Shown: positions 12,070 to 21,712 of the stretch, piece by piece | How the letters are laid out: each line of letters begins with the position of its first letter | How positions within the stretch are numbered: the stretch's first letter is position 1 | From: Bifidobacterium merycicum DSM 6492 | GTDB taxonomy: Bacteria; Actinomycetota; Actinomycetes; Actinomycetales; Bifidobacteriaceae | NCBI RefSeq assembly: GCF_900129045.1 | Contig: NZ_FQTX01000007.1 | Coordinates: 34,629-98,628 of the forward strand | Reading direction: 5' to 3' | Length of the DNA: 64,000 nt | Translations under genes and position numbers: made by a program | The notes under the pieces: generated by a model | Told to the model about the DNA's origin: nothing | The model's database searches: none | The model's input: the letters and a program-made list of their open reading frames with translations, nothing else

Positions 12070-12897
12070 TCAGGATACGGTCTTCACGCTGCGCCGCAAG
12101 TTCTCCAGCTGCGCCACCACGGTGTTGTCCGTGACCTCGTCGCCCACCTGCACACGCATGCCGCCGAGTACCGACGGATCGACCACGCAGTCGATGTGGA
12201 CCGCGTGTCCGACCTTCTTGGAGTACACCGCGACAAGCCTGTCGATCTGGGCCTGGCTCAGTGGCGTCGCCGTGGTCACGATGACCATGGACTCGCCCAT
12301 ATGGCGGGAGAGCTTGTTGATCAGCCACTGAATGGTTTCCAAGTAACGGCGCTTGCGCAGGTTCTCCGTGGCGTGCTCGGCCAGACGCATCGTGACCTTG
12401 TTGAGGCCCTTGCCGTCGAACAGCTCATGGAAGAACTTGACGCGGGCTTCGCTCGACACGGTCTCGTCGTAGAGCTTGGCACGCACCACCGGAACGTTCA
12501 GCAGCGCGGAATGCAGTTCCGCCAGCTCGATGGCCACCTGCAGCGTGCTGTCGGTGGCATCCGCGTAGTACATCATCGCATCCACGCCGAAATCCTCGAC
12601 CGCGTTCGCGATATCGGTGGCACGGCTCCAACGGCGCCTGACGACTTCGGTCATGATCTCCATGGTCATCGGATGCACCTGATCGCCCAGCAGGGTGTTC
12701 AGGACCGCAACCTTGTCCTCAAGGGGTCGCGACACGTCGGTAAGCGCACGTTCGATACGGATGTTGCCGTCGAGCAGCGAGGTGATGACGAACAGCTCAT
12801 TGCCGATGCGCCATGCATCCTCACGGGTATCACGCAGCTTGGATGCCAGCAAATCACGCGATTCGCGATCAGCTATACGAGATGCCTCTCCTCGCAT
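12070..12897 (-). CDS. atpH: F1Fo ATP synthase delta subunit
   Basis: A 275-residue peripheral-stalk subunit. At 275 residues it is longer than the ~180 of E. coli delta, as is normal for actinobacteria. The C-terminal half carries the family signature region (VDPSVLGGMRVQVGDEVTDNTV). It lies between atpF and atpA. Confidence 0.93.
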   Translation of the reverse strand: MRGEASRIADRESRDLLASKLRDTREDAWRIGNELFVITSLLDGNIRIERALTDVSRPLEDKVAVLNTLLGDQVHPMTMEIMTEVVRRRWSRATDIANAVEDFGVDAMMYYADATDSTLQVAIELAELHSALLNVPVVRAKLYDETVSSEARVKFFHELFDGKGLNKVTMRLAEHATENLRKRRYLETIQWLINKLSRHMGESMVIVTTATPLSQAQIDRLVAVYSKKVGHAVHIDCVVDPSVLGGMRVQVGDEVTDNTVVAQLENLRRSVKTVS

Positions 12898-12927
12898 GAT
12901 GTCACCTGCCTTTCTCTCTGCCTGATA

Positions 12928-13452
12928 TCACTGCTTGTCCGAATCCATGCCGTCGATCAGCTGATCGATCATGGACGACTGCACCTTCTCGTCCTGAAGC
13001 TCGCTGCCCAGGATCTTGCCTGCCAGAGCCGTAGCCAGAGCGCCGACCTCACCCTTGAGCGAGACCAGAGCCTGCTGCTGCTGCGATGCGATGGCACGCT
13101 GTGCGCTGGCGGTGATCTGGTTGGCGTCGGCCTCCGCACGGGAACGGGCGTCGGCAACGATATGGGATGCCTCGGCGCGTGCGTCGTCGCGGATCTTGGA
13201 AGCCTCGACACGGGCGTTGCTCAGCTGAGCCTCGTACTTGGCCTTGGCCTCGTCGGCATCCTTCTGGGCCTGCTCGGCCTTGGCGATGCCTCCCTCGATC
13301 TTTGCCGCACGCTCATCGAACACGGCCTGGAACTTAGGCAGGAAGAACTTGTAGAAGAACAGGGCGACGATGACCAGAATGATGGCCGACCAGACGATGT
13401 CGTACACCTTCGGGACGAACAGCATGATTCCGCTTTCAGCCAATGTCTCCAT
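12928..13452 (-). CDS. atpF: F1Fo ATP synthase b subunit
   Basis: A 174-residue peripheral-stalk subunit. One N-terminal membrane helix (IVWSAIILVIVALFFYKFF) is followed by a long charged helix rich in Ala, Glu and Lys that dimerises along the stalk. Gene order is standard. A start at the second methionine (residue 10) is possible. Confidence 0.94.
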   Translation of the reverse strand: METLAESGIMLFVPKVYDIVWSAIILVIVALFFYKFFLPKFQAVFDERAAKIEGGIAKAEQAQKDADEAKAKYEAQLSNARVEASKIRDDARAEASHIVADARSRAEADANQITASAQRAIASQQQQALVSLKGEVGALATALAGKILGSELQDEKVQSSMIDQLIDGMDSDKQ

Positions 13453-13498
13453 ATCCGCCTCCTTTCACTTCGTTCGTTGTATTACCGGTTCCTTCGGA

Positions 13499-13789
<291 letters not shown>

Positions 13790-14593
13790 TCAGTCCTCGG
13801 GGTAGCTGAGGTTGATGTACACGGTGGAAAGCGTGGCGAAAATGAACGCTTGCAGATACGCCACGAAGCCTTCGAATAGGGTCATGATGAAGCCGAACAC
13901 GAAGGTTGCCGCGCCGAATGCGGCCATCCAGTTGTGGGCTTCGATCAGGAAGAACTGCGTTGCGGAGAAGCACAGGGCCACGATGATGTGGCCGGCGAGC
14001 ATGTTGGCGAAGAGTCGGACCGTCAGGGAGACCGGGCGGATGACGACCACGTCAAGCAGCTGGATGGGGATGGCGATGATGAGCACTGGTGCCGGGACGC
14101 CCTGAGGGATGCATTCCTTCTTCAGGTAAGTGAAGAAGCCCTGCTCACGGCAGGCGGTGCGCCAATACTGCACGAAGGTCCACAGCGCGAATGCCAGCGG
14201 CATCATGATCGTCGCGGTGGCGGCGATGTTCATGCCGGGGATGATGCCGCAGATGTTGAACATCAGGATCGTGAAGAACAGCGTGGTGATCATGGGAACG
14301 TAACGCTTTCCTCGCGTCTCGCCCATCACCTCGTATACGATCTTGTCGCGTACGTATTCGATGCCCCACTCGATGAACCCCTGCCAACGGCTGGGGATGA
14401 GTTTCGCCTTGGCGGCGCTCACTCCGAGCACGGCCAACATGATGACCACCATGACCAGGCGCACCAGGATGATGCGGTTGATGGCGAATGGGGTACCGGC
14501 GAAAAGGATCTCCGGGGGAAGGAATTCATCAACGGTGGGGATCTCCGGCCCGTTCGCGGCAAGTGTGAGCCCGGACAATAGCGTCTCGTGCAT
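13790..14593 (-). CDS. atpB: F1Fo ATP synthase a subunit
   Basis: A 267-residue Fo stator protein with five to six membrane helices. The essential arginine helix is visible (PVSLTVRLFANMLAGHIIV), as is the closing helix ending ATLSTVYINLS. It is the first gene of the eight-gene atp operon; no atpI is seen upstream. Confidence 0.95.
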   Translation of the reverse strand: MHETLLSGLTLAANGPEIPTVDEFLPPEILFAGTPFAINRIILVRLVMVVIMLAVLGVSAAKAKLIPSRWQGFIEWGIEYVRDKIVYEVMGETRGKRYVPMITTLFFTILMFNICGIIPGMNIAATATIMMPLAFALWTFVQYWRTACREQGFFTYLKKECIPQGVPAPVLIIAIPIQLLDVVVIRPVSLTVRLFANMLAGHIIVALCFSATQFFLIEAHNWMAAFGAATFVFGFIMTLFEGFVAYLQAFIFATLSTVYINLSYPED

Positions 14594-14774
14594 TCTTCGC
14601 GCCTCCTACTTCTTCATGCCTGTTGCCAGTTTATCCCCAAACGGCCACCCAATGTGACCGGTCGGTAACATCTTCGGGCATCTCGGTTCGGCTCGCGGGC
14701 TCATGTCGGCAGGGCACAAATCGAGGGGATTCAAACTGCCTGATCGGCATCCAATCTCGAATGGCTAGGTGAAA

Positions 14775-14803
14775 ATTATTCGCCATCTCGTAGACGAACG
14801 CAA
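14775..14803 (-). promoter_or_regulatory. candidate promoter of the atp operon
   Basis: On the minus strand TTGCGT (14803-14798) and AATAAT (14780-14775) are 17 nt apart, about 180 nt before atpB. The rest of the 500-nt gap 14594-15100 holds the metA terminator and an AT-richer stretch (14760-14960) with no convincing gene. Confidence 0.4.
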
Positions 14804-15041
14804 CGGAGACGACGATAAACCGTGATTTTGCATGGATTCGTTCGGCGTTTCACATTTGGGCGAATCGCTTGATGTTGACAAAACCGACTTTTTCGTTAGC
14901 ACTAACATCCGCTACATGACAACGTTTTCCGTCTGTTATGCGGTGTCGGAAAATGGACCGGACGTGTCCACAGAGAGAACTTTTAAGTCCGGAATATGGA
15001 CGTTTTTATGATCACAATGCGGATTCATATGGGTCGAAATG

Positions 15042-15086
15042 CGTGTCGGCGGTGCCCGGAATCACCTTCCGGGCACCGCCAACACG
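15042..15086 (-). terminator. terminator of metA
   Basis: A 13-bp perfect stem (15048-15060 with 15068-15080), extended by flanking CGTGT/ACACG, lies just past the metA stop. The T run after it is weak. Confidence 0.65.
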
Positions 15087-15100
15087 TCAAACGATGCACA

Positions 15101-16138
15101 TCACCGCTCGTGAATCACGCCATATCCATCGTGTTCGAACGGACGGAAATCGTCGGCGCGGGGGCCCGCCGGCTCATGCCGGATCGCACGGTCGGTGCCG
15201 AGCTTCTTATGCGCCCTGAGCTCCGGCACTTCGGTCAGATCGTACGGCGTGGTCTGATACACCCAATTGAGCCAGTTGCGCCACAACAGGTTCGCGTGCG
15301 CACGCCAGGCGAACAACGGTTCCAGCTTCGGATCGTCATGCGGGAAATAGTTCTTCGGGAACGGCACGTTGGTCATGCCCTTGGCCATGTCACGCTCGTA
15401 CTCCTCGGCGAGCGTCATCTTGCCATACTCCCAGTGGCCCAGCGCGAACACTTCGGAGAAATCGCGCGTGGCGATCAGGCCCGGACCGGACTCCGGCCCC
15501 CAAGTCAGAATCTGCAGATCGGGATTGGCGCGCACATCGCGCTCATCCACGCCGGCGAGACGGGAATGCGGCTGCAACGCGATCTCGTCGAAGCCGTTGG
15601 TCAGGAAGCAGTACTCGTCCTGCAGGCACTGCGGGAAGACGCCGAAGATCTTCTCCGGCAGGTCGACCTTGTGCACGCCGTACCGCTCGTACAGCGCACC
15701 CATCGCACCCCAGCACAGGTACATGGTGGAGAACACGTGCGTGGACGCCCACTCGAGGATCCGCTGGAATTCCTCCCAGTAGTCGACCTGCTCGAAGGGC
15801 ATGTGTTCCACCGGGGCGCCCGTCACCACGAAACCGTCGTAATAGTTGTCCTTCAGCGCATCCAGCGTTTCGTAGAACTTCACCAGATGGTCGGCGGACA
15901 CGTGCGTCGCCTCGTGGGTGGAGGTTTTCATGAAGTCGATCTCGACCTGCAGCGGGCTTTTCGAGATGAGCCTGAGCAGCTGCGTCTCGGTTTCGATCTT
16001 CTTCGGCATCAGATTCAAAATCACCAGCCGCAGCGGGCGGACGCGCTGCCGCTCCGCCTCGGTCTTCTCCAACGCGAAGATACGCTCCGAATCGAGGATG
16101 GCTCTGGCCGGAAGGCCACTGGGAATCTTGATAGGCAT
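15101..16138 (-). CDS. metA: homoserine O-acyltransferase MetA, predicted acetyl-CoA type
   Basis: A 345-residue enzyme of the MetA (HTS) family that activates homoserine for methionine synthesis. The catalytic Cys is C142 (MYLCWGAMG), and the His and Glu are in GHWEYGKMTLAEEY. Position 111 is Glu (TGAPVEH). In this family Glu at 111 is reported to favour acetyl-CoA and Gly succinyl-CoA, so the product is probably O-acetylhomoserine despite the usual succinyltransferase name. The ATG at 16138 has no Shine-Dalgarno, but CATAAT lies 7 nt upstream (leaderless-type). It is divergent from the initiator tRNA gene. Confidence 0.93.
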   Translation of the reverse strand: MPIKIPSGLPARAILDSERIFALEKTEAERQRVRPLRLVILNLMPKKIETETQLLRLISKSPLQVEIDFMKTSTHEATHVSADHLVKFYETLDALKDNYYDGFVVTGAPVEHMPFEQVDYWEEFQRILEWASTHVFSTMYLCWGAMGALYERYGVHKVDLPEKIFGVFPQCLQDEYCFLTNGFDEIALQPHSRLAGVDERDVRANPDLQILTWGPESGPGLIATRDFSEVFALGHWEYGKMTLAEEYERDMAKGMTNVPFPKNYFPHDDPKLEPLFAWRAHANLLWRNWLNWVYQTTPYDLTEVPELRAHKKLGTDRAIRHEPAGPRADDFRPFEHDGYGVIHER

Positions 16139-16199
16139 GGTTTACATTATGCAGTGCACCATGCCAAGCGGCTTGGAAACATTCACGACACGCGCAGAG

Positions 16200-16227
16200 T
16201 TGACATACGCATCCCTCCGCTTATAAT
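16200..16227 (+). promoter_or_regulatory. tRNA-fMet promoter
   Basis: Perfect TTGACA (16200-16205) and TATAAT (16222-16227) are 16 nt apart, about 28 nt before the mature tRNA. This is the strongest consensus promoter in the window. Confidence 0.85.
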
Positions 16228-16255
16228 AGGTAGAGCTGTCAAAAAGACAAGCCGT

Positions 16256-16332
16256 CGCGGGGTGGAGCAGCTCGGTAGCTCGCTGGGCTCATAACCCAGA
16301 GGTCCATGGTTCAAATCCATGCCCCGCTACCA
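16256..16332 (+). tRNA. initiator tRNA-fMet (CAT)
   Basis: A 77-nt tRNA with anticodon CAT. It has initiator marks: a C1 x U72 mismatch at the end of the acceptor stem and three G:C pairs in the anticodon stem (CTGGG-CTCATAA-CCCAG). CCA is encoded. The promoter and terminator are its own, so it is a single-gene unit. Confidence 0.97.
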
Positions 16333-16336
16333 ATGG

Positions 16337-16369
16337 AAGGCCGGGAATCGCAAGATTACCGGCCTTTGT
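16337..16369 (+). terminator. tRNA-fMet terminator
   Basis: An 8-bp stem AAGGCCGG/CCGGCCTT (16337-16344 with 16359-16366) follows the tRNA directly and ends in TTTG. Confidence 0.7.
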
Positions 16370-16451
16370 CGTACTCTCACGCTGCCGTGGGATGTTTGGC
16401 GGTAATTGCCGTTACCTATTTATCTTCCCTGTCGTCATCACCGTGATCCCG

Positions 16452-18383
16452 TTACAGTGATTCACGCCGGTGGGCCATGACCAGGATCAGGATGCCCGAA
16501 GCGAGCGCCATCAGCGCCATGACGACGGCGAAGACCACATCACTGCCCGTCGAGGCAAGCGGTTTCTCCGGCTCACCGGGTTGCTCGACCTCCTCATCGA
16601 CCGGCTCCTCCGGTTCCTCCGGCTTCTCTTCCTCGGGTTCCTCGATCACCCTCGCCTGCTCCCACTGGTCATCGTAGGCGCTGGCGGCGGGCATGACTCG
16701 ATCATCGCCGGGGAACGTCCATACGAACGCATACCAGCCGTGCTCCTCGGCGACGATGTTCACCGGATCACCGTGCGCGTCCAACGCACCGGCACCCACC
16801 CGGATGCGCCCGTTCCTGGCCGGCACATCCCATGTGCCGATCAGCTTGTGATGTTCATCCTCCTGCGGCACTTCCGCACCGGACGGACGGTATTCGTCAT
16901 CGCTGCCCGGATCATCCCTGTCACCGGACCACCACACGCTCACCTTCGCATACTCCTCGTCGGCGCCGATGCCGAACTCCTCATCTCCCTTGAACTCGCC
17001 ATGATCCTCGGGGAATCCGGTCACGGTGATGGTGTCGCTGAGCTGCGCACCCAATGACGGGCTGTGCTCGGTGATCGTCGACTCCACTTCCACTTTGGCA
17101 CGGTTCACGTTCGTCTCCTCGGCTTCAAGGAACATGCTCACAGCATCCTTCGTGACATATTCGCCCGCCTTCCCCGCTTGCTCGGAAGCGTCGAACGCCC
17201 ACACCCACGTGCCGATACCGCCACGCGACGGCGTACGGTACTGCTCATCGCCGCCCGGCTGCGTCACGGCAGTGACGGTTTTCCTCTGCCCCGGCCCTGT
17301 GAACGCTGCGGAACCATACGCCGCAGGCTTGTGCCCACGCTTCGCGATGCGTTCGAGGAACGCCTCGACGCTCTCCCCATCGCCCGGCTTCAGCGGATCG
17401 CCCAGCTCATTGGCGCGAATCGCATCGAAATAGTATCCTTTGGCCTGCAACCCCAAGCCTTCGGGCCAATGACTATCGGCACCGGTCACGGTGGATGTGA
17501 CCTCATCGCTCACCGTCTCACCGGCATCCACGATCTTCCTCGAAGCGACCGTGGTCACACCGGGCGTGAAATCCTTGCGCACCTTGAACGTGATGCCGTC
17601 GCCCGACACTTCGCTTTGGCTGCCATAGCATGCGTAATCCTGATTACTCACCAACTGCAATACGCTCGGTACCTCATAACGCGTATCCACCTTCACCTCA
17701 CCGGCACCGGTGGCATGCCATGCGTGACGAATCGCGGTATTCCCCGAAACACCGCTCACCGTTTGTCCGCCATCATCGAACCGGGCCGGACCGCTCAGAC
17801 TGACGGTATAGGGAACACCCGCGAGCGCCTTGCCATTGCTTCTCACCAGCACATCCACCCAGCCGGAACGCTTGCCCTCCACCATCTGGCTGGAAACCTG
17901 CAAGCCGACCGGCAGGTTCACACCGGCCTCGCTCCACAAACGATCCGCAATCGCCCCCAAATCCGGGTATTGCGCGGAAATAACCGCCCAATGGCGAGCC
18001 CACGCCTGCACGTCGAGTTCCATATACCTATGCACCAGCACGCCGATGGCGGCATGCGTTTTCGCATCACGACTGTTCTGATAGCGGTTCGCAAGCCAAG
18101 CGATGCGACGTATGTTCTCGTTATCCCCCACCGGCCGTTCAGCCGAATAGTCGCTGCTGGAATCCGCGCCCGCCTTCATGCAGTAGGCGAGCCTGCCATC
18201 AGGCAACTGTTTGATTGCGCCGATTAACAGATTCCTGCCGTCGACGCGATACCACAGATTCGTGCCGGGCGGCGGCTCATTCAACGTCGCCGCGAACGCG
18301 CTCGCCGAGCTTGCCATCATCATCACGAACGCGATGACGATCGCCGCCAACATGGAAAGGTAGCGCCATGGTTTTGTGGCCAT
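16452..18383 (-). CDS. cell-wall-anchored surface protein (LAxTG, thioester-like N-terminus)
   Basis: A 643-residue exported protein. The start at 18383 (MATKPWRYL) has GGAGGAAG just upstream; the frame open to 18749 is unsupported. A signal peptide ends at about residue 31 (ASSASAFA). Residues ~35-160 (LPDGRLAYCMKAG ... HAAIGVLVHRYMELD) recall the thioester adhesin domain with its Cys, but the usual partner Gln is not obvious. Several beta-sandwich-like segments follow, then a Glu/Pro-rich wall spanner. The sorting signal is LASTG, a membrane helix and the tail HRRESL. Likely a sortase-anchored adhesin or pilin-like protein. No sortase gene is nearby. Confidence 0.8.
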   Translation of the reverse strand: MATKPWRYLSMLAAIVIAFVMMMASSASAFAATLNEPPPGTNLWYRVDGRNLLIGAIKQLPDGRLAYCMKAGADSSSDYSAERPVGDNENIRRIAWLANRYQNSRDAKTHAAIGVLVHRYMELDVQAWARHWAVISAQYPDLGAIADRLWSEAGVNLPVGLQVSSQMVEGKRSGWVDVLVRSNGKALAGVPYTVSLSGPARFDDGGQTVSGVSGNTAIRHAWHATGAGEVKVDTRYEVPSVLQLVSNQDYACYGSQSEVSGDGITFKVRKDFTPGVTTVASRKIVDAGETVSDEVTSTVTGADSHWPEGLGLQAKGYYFDAIRANELGDPLKPGDGESVEAFLERIAKRGHKPAAYGSAAFTGPGQRKTVTAVTQPGGDEQYRTPSRGGIGTWVWAFDASEQAGKAGEYVTKDAVSMFLEAEETNVNRAKVEVESTITEHSPSLGAQLSDTITVTGFPEDHGEFKGDEEFGIGADEEYAKVSVWWSGDRDDPGSDDEYRPSGAEVPQEDEHHKLIGTWDVPARNGRIRVGAGALDAHGDPVNIVAEEHGWYAFVWTFPGDDRVMPAASAYDDQWEQARVIEEPEEEKPEEPEEPVDEEVEQPGEPEKPLASTGSDVVFAVVMALMALASGILILVMAHRRESL

Positions 18384-18685
18384 ATTCTTCCTCCTATATA
18401 CATATGGTGTCGCCCTGCCGGCCGCGATGCCGGGGGCTACCACCGAGACTGCCAGATGCCGCACAGACATTCCACGTTTTCCTCCCCCTGTGGTCGGAAC
18501 CCCCTTCGCCGGGCGTGTTGTGGATAAATCCAAGCGCCGGTTATGCACATTTCGCCGCTCACGGCACATGTCACGTGAAGTTGTCCACAACGACGGGGGT
18601 AATATCCCCAAACTCGTCCACATTCTTCGCTGTCCCGCACATACAATAGGAACGAAACCATTATGAGTAGCAAGGAGAAGGCTGC
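18384..18685. other. divergent promoter region, no gene
   Basis: This 302-nt gap separates the surface protein from glgE. It holds AGGAGGAAG for the surface gene (18384-18394) and AAGGAGAAGG for glgE (about 18672-18681). ACATACAATAGG near 18640 is a possible -10 region for glgE. Nothing else is recognised. Confidence 0.5.
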
Positions 18686-20896
18686 ATGTCGACGAAGACG
18701 ACCGATAATACAGCAGGGAAGAACGCGGAGTCATCCGCGAAACCGACAACCGGTGCGGCGGAGCGCACCACAGCGAGGAGGACCAGGCGCACCGCCAAGG
18801 CCACGCCCATAATTCAAGGCGAAGCCCCGGCTCCCGTCATTCCCGTCACCGAACCCGGCCAGTTCGGCCGCGTCAACGTGATGGACATCACCCCGAACGA
18901 GGAGCATGGCGTCTTCCCGGCGCGCGTGGAGCTCGGCGAGGCGTTCGAAGTCACCGCGCAGGTGTTCATCGAAGGACGCACCAAGGTCGGCGCGACCGCC
19001 GTGGTGCGCAATCCGCGCGGCAAGGAAATGCTGCGCCTGCCGATGACATGCGTGAACCCTGGTCTGGACCGTTGGACCGTGACGTTGAAGTGCGGCGAGC
19101 GCAGCGACGTCAAGCCGTGGGAGGACGGCTTCCCCAAGGTGAAGCGTCAGCTCGGCGAGTGGACTGTCACCGTGGAAGGTTGGGAGGACACCTACGCTTC
19201 CTGGCTGCATGACGCCACCATCAAGGTGGAAGTGAACGATGATGTGGAGAACGCGCTGATCTCCGGCTCCCGGCTGCTCGCACGCTGGGCGCTCGCCGAT
19301 GATTCCAAGCTCAACGCCCGCCAGCGCAAGACGTTGGAGGCCGCGGCCGCGACCATGGCGGACACCACCCTCTCCCCCGAGGAGCGTCTCGCCGCCGCCA
19401 CCGACGATGCGATCAGTGAACTGCATGCGACGAATCCGCTGCGCGACGGCCTGTCGCCGAGCGCCCCGCAGCGTTTCAAGGTGGAACGTCCGAAGTCCAG
19501 CTTCGCCGCCTGGTACCAGTTCTTCCCGCGTTCCGAAGGCGCGACCTTCGATACGGAGACCGGCAAGATCAAGCAGGGCACGCTGGTCACCGCGCTGTCC
19601 GGTCTGGAACGTGCGAAGGCGGAAGGCTTCGATATCGTCTATCTACCGCCGATCTTCCCGATTGGCGTGACGAACCGCAAGGGCCGCAACAATGCTTTGG
19701 TGGCCGGTCCCGACGATCCGGGCTCCCCGTTCGGCATCGGTTCGGCGCTGGGCGGTCATGACACCGTGGATCCGCTGCTGGGAACCATGGATGATTTCAA
19801 GGCGTTCTGCGCCCGTGCGCATGAGCTCGGCTTGGAGGTCGCGCTCGACTTCGCCCTGCAGTGCTCCCCCGACCACCCGTGGGTCAAGCAGCATCCGAAC
19901 TGGTTCCGCACCAAGCCTGACGGCACCATCGCGTTCGCCGAGAACCCGCCGAAGAAGTATCAGGACATCTACCCGATCGACTTCAACGCCGACATGGCCG
20001 GCATCGAAAAGGAAGTCGAACGCATTATGAACCTGTGGATCGCCGCCGGCGTGACCTTCTTCCGCGTCGATAACCCGCACACCAAGCCGGTGCGTTTCTG
20101 GCAGGATGTGATCGCCGCGGTCACGAAGAAGCACCCCGAAGTGCTGTTCCTCGCTGAAGCGTTCACCCGCCCCGGCATGATGCGCGCGCTGAGCTATGCG
20201 GGCTTCACCCAGTCTCACTGCTACTTCCCGTGGCGTAACACCAAGGAGGAGCTCGAAAAGTACCTGCTGGAGACCAACGGCGACAACGGTTACTACCAGC
20301 ACAACACCTTCTGGCCGACCACGCCCGACATCCTCACCGACTATGTGCGCGACAACGGCGTGGCGGGCCATGCCGTCCGCGCGGTGCTGGCCGCCATGGG
20401 TAGCCCGAGCTGGGGCATCTACAACGGTTTCGAACTCGTGGAGAACAAGCAGCGCCCCGGTTTCGAGGAGCAGATCGACAACGAGAAGTACGAGGTCAAG
20501 GTGCGCGACTGGGAGGATGCCGACAAGTACGGCATCGCCGAGCTGCTGACCAGCCTGAACAGGATCCGCCGCGAGTATGCCGACGTGTTCAGCTACCACA
20601 ATGTGAGCATCCTGCCGTCGTCCGATCCGAACATCCTCGCGTTCGCCCGCCACACGCCCGCCGAGCTGACGAGCACCGGCAAGGCCGAAACGCTGGTCGT
20701 GGTGGTGAATCTTGACGGTCATAACGCGCATCAGTCGGAAGTGCATCTGGAGATGCCTGATTTCGATATCGATCCGCAGTGGGGCGCGCATATGCGTGAA
20801 GAGCTTACGGGCCGTGATTTCGCGTGGAGCTGGGACAACTTCGTCTCGCTCGCCCCGTGGGCCGACGTCGCGCACGTGTTCCACATCGTCCGCTAG
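18686..20896 (+). CDS. glgE: alpha-1,4-glucan:maltose-1-phosphate maltosyltransferase GlgE
   Basis: A 736-residue GH13_3 enzyme that extends alpha-1,4-glucan using maltose 1-phosphate. A Ser/Thr/Lys-rich start of ~45 residues is followed by the N-terminal domain, then the catalytic barrel. The barrel has the nucleophile Asp in TFFRVDNPHTKPVRFW, the acid/base Glu in VLFLAEAFTRPGM, and YFPWRNTKEELEKYL. The last ~100 residues are a beta-sandwich. Length is somewhat above the usual ~660-700 because of the N-terminal extension. No other gene of the GlgE pathway lies in the window. A strong terminator follows. Confidence 0.92.
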   Translation: MSTKTTDNTAGKNAESSAKPTTGAAERTTARRTRRTAKATPIIQGEAPAPVIPVTEPGQFGRVNVMDITPNEEHGVFPARVELGEAFEVTAQVFIEGRTKVGATAVVRNPRGKEMLRLPMTCVNPGLDRWTVTLKCGERSDVKPWEDGFPKVKRQLGEWTVTVEGWEDTYASWLHDATIKVEVNDDVENALISGSRLLARWALADDSKLNARQRKTLEAAAATMADTTLSPEERLAAATDDAISELHATNPLRDGLSPSAPQRFKVERPKSSFAAWYQFFPRSEGATFDTETGKIKQGTLVTALSGLERAKAEGFDIVYLPPIFPIGVTNRKGRNNALVAGPDDPGSPFGIGSALGGHDTVDPLLGTMDDFKAFCARAHELGLEVALDFALQCSPDHPWVKQHPNWFRTKPDGTIAFAENPPKKYQDIYPIDFNADMAGIEKEVERIMNLWIAAGVTFFRVDNPHTKPVRFWQDVIAAVTKKHPEVLFLAEAFTRPGMMRALSYAGFTQSHCYFPWRNTKEELEKYLLETNGDNGYYQHNTFWPTTPDILTDYVRDNGVAGHAVRAVLAAMGSPSWGIYNGFELVENKQRPGFEEQIDNEKYEVKVRDWEDADKYGIAELLTSLNRIRREYADVFSYHNVSILPSSDPNILAFARHTPAELTSTGKAETLVVVVNLDGHNAHQSEVHLEMPDFDIDPQWGAHMREELTGRDFAWSWDNFVSLAPWADVAHVFHIVR

Positions 20897-20916
20897 TTCC
20901 AACATAGTCAGCGATA

Positions 20917-20960
20917 CGACGGGTGCCCGAACCGGAACCATCGATTCGGGCACCCGTCGC
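20917..20960 (+). terminator. terminator of glgE
   Basis: A 15-bp perfect stem (20917-20931 with 20945-20959) follows glgE by about 20 nt. The T run is short. Confidence 0.75.
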
Positions 20961-21049
20961 CTTACCCATGACGTGCCTGCCGTACTTCGGCGGAAAGAGG
21001 TATTGTGGGTATCGGAAATACAACCTGCCCCATCTCAAGGAGAAACGAA

Positions 21050-21544
21050 ATGGCAGAAACCTTCAACGTCGTGGTGGAGATCCCGCGCGGCTCCAAGAAC
21101 AAGTACGAAGTCGACCACGAGACGGGCCGCGTGTTCCTGGACCGCACCCTGTTCACCTCCATGGGCTACCCGGACGATTACGGCTACATCGACGGCACCC
21201 TGGGCGAGGACGGCGATCCGCTGGACGCGCTGGTCATGATCCCGAACTCCGTGTTCCCGGGCTGCGTGGTCGAGTGCCGCGCCGTCGGCCTGTACCACAT
21301 GGTGGACGAAGCCGGTGGAGACGATAAGGTCCTGTGCGTGCCCGCCGACGTGCGTTTCGACGACATCAAGGATGTCGAGGATGTGTCCGAGTACCACAAG
21401 GCTGAAATCAAGCACTTCTTCGAGCAGTACAAGGCCCTGGAACCGGGCAAGGAAGTGCTGCCCGGCGATTACTGGACCGGTGCCGCCAAGGCCGAGGAGG
21501 AGATCGTCGCCGCTCGCAAGCGTCTCGCCGAAAGCGAGAAGTGA
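21050..21544 (+). CDS. ppa: inorganic pyrophosphatase (family I)
   Basis: A 164-residue soluble enzyme that hydrolyses pyrophosphate from biosynthesis. The family signature EDGDPLDALV with its metal-binding aspartates is present, as are the active-site lysines and tyrosines in GSKNKYEVDHETG and YPDDYGYI. The start at 21050 is set by AAGGAG 9 nt upstream. The terminator at 21627 follows. Confidence 0.96.
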   Translation: MAETFNVVVEIPRGSKNKYEVDHETGRVFLDRTLFTSMGYPDDYGYIDGTLGEDGDPLDALVMIPNSVFPGCVVECRAVGLYHMVDEAGGDDKVLCVPADVRFDDIKDVEDVSEYHKAEIKHFFEQYKALEPGKEVLPGDYWTGAAKAEEEIVAARKRLAESEK

Positions 21545-21626
21545 CCGACCGGATCAACCGATGATTCCCGCATGATGGCGGGAAACCGGCGAACCGCGAC
21601 ATCGCATAACGACATCGCATAATGGG

Positions 21627-21653
21627 AAACCGCCCTTGTTTCGAGGGCGGTTT
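21627..21653 (+). terminator. terminator of ppa
   Basis: A 10-bp perfect stem AAACCGCCCT/AGGGCGGTTT around a 7-nt loop, ending in TTT. Confidence 0.8.
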
Positions 21654-21712
21654 CTGCGTATCATGTGCCCTTGTAATTGACGACATGCGAACAGTATTCG
21701 CTGAATTCAAAG

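Noticed and set aside
14870..15099. Possible small plus-strand gene with promoter TTGACA at about 14875
   Set aside because: No frame with a ribosome binding site follows; the open frames run into the metA terminator and antisense metA.
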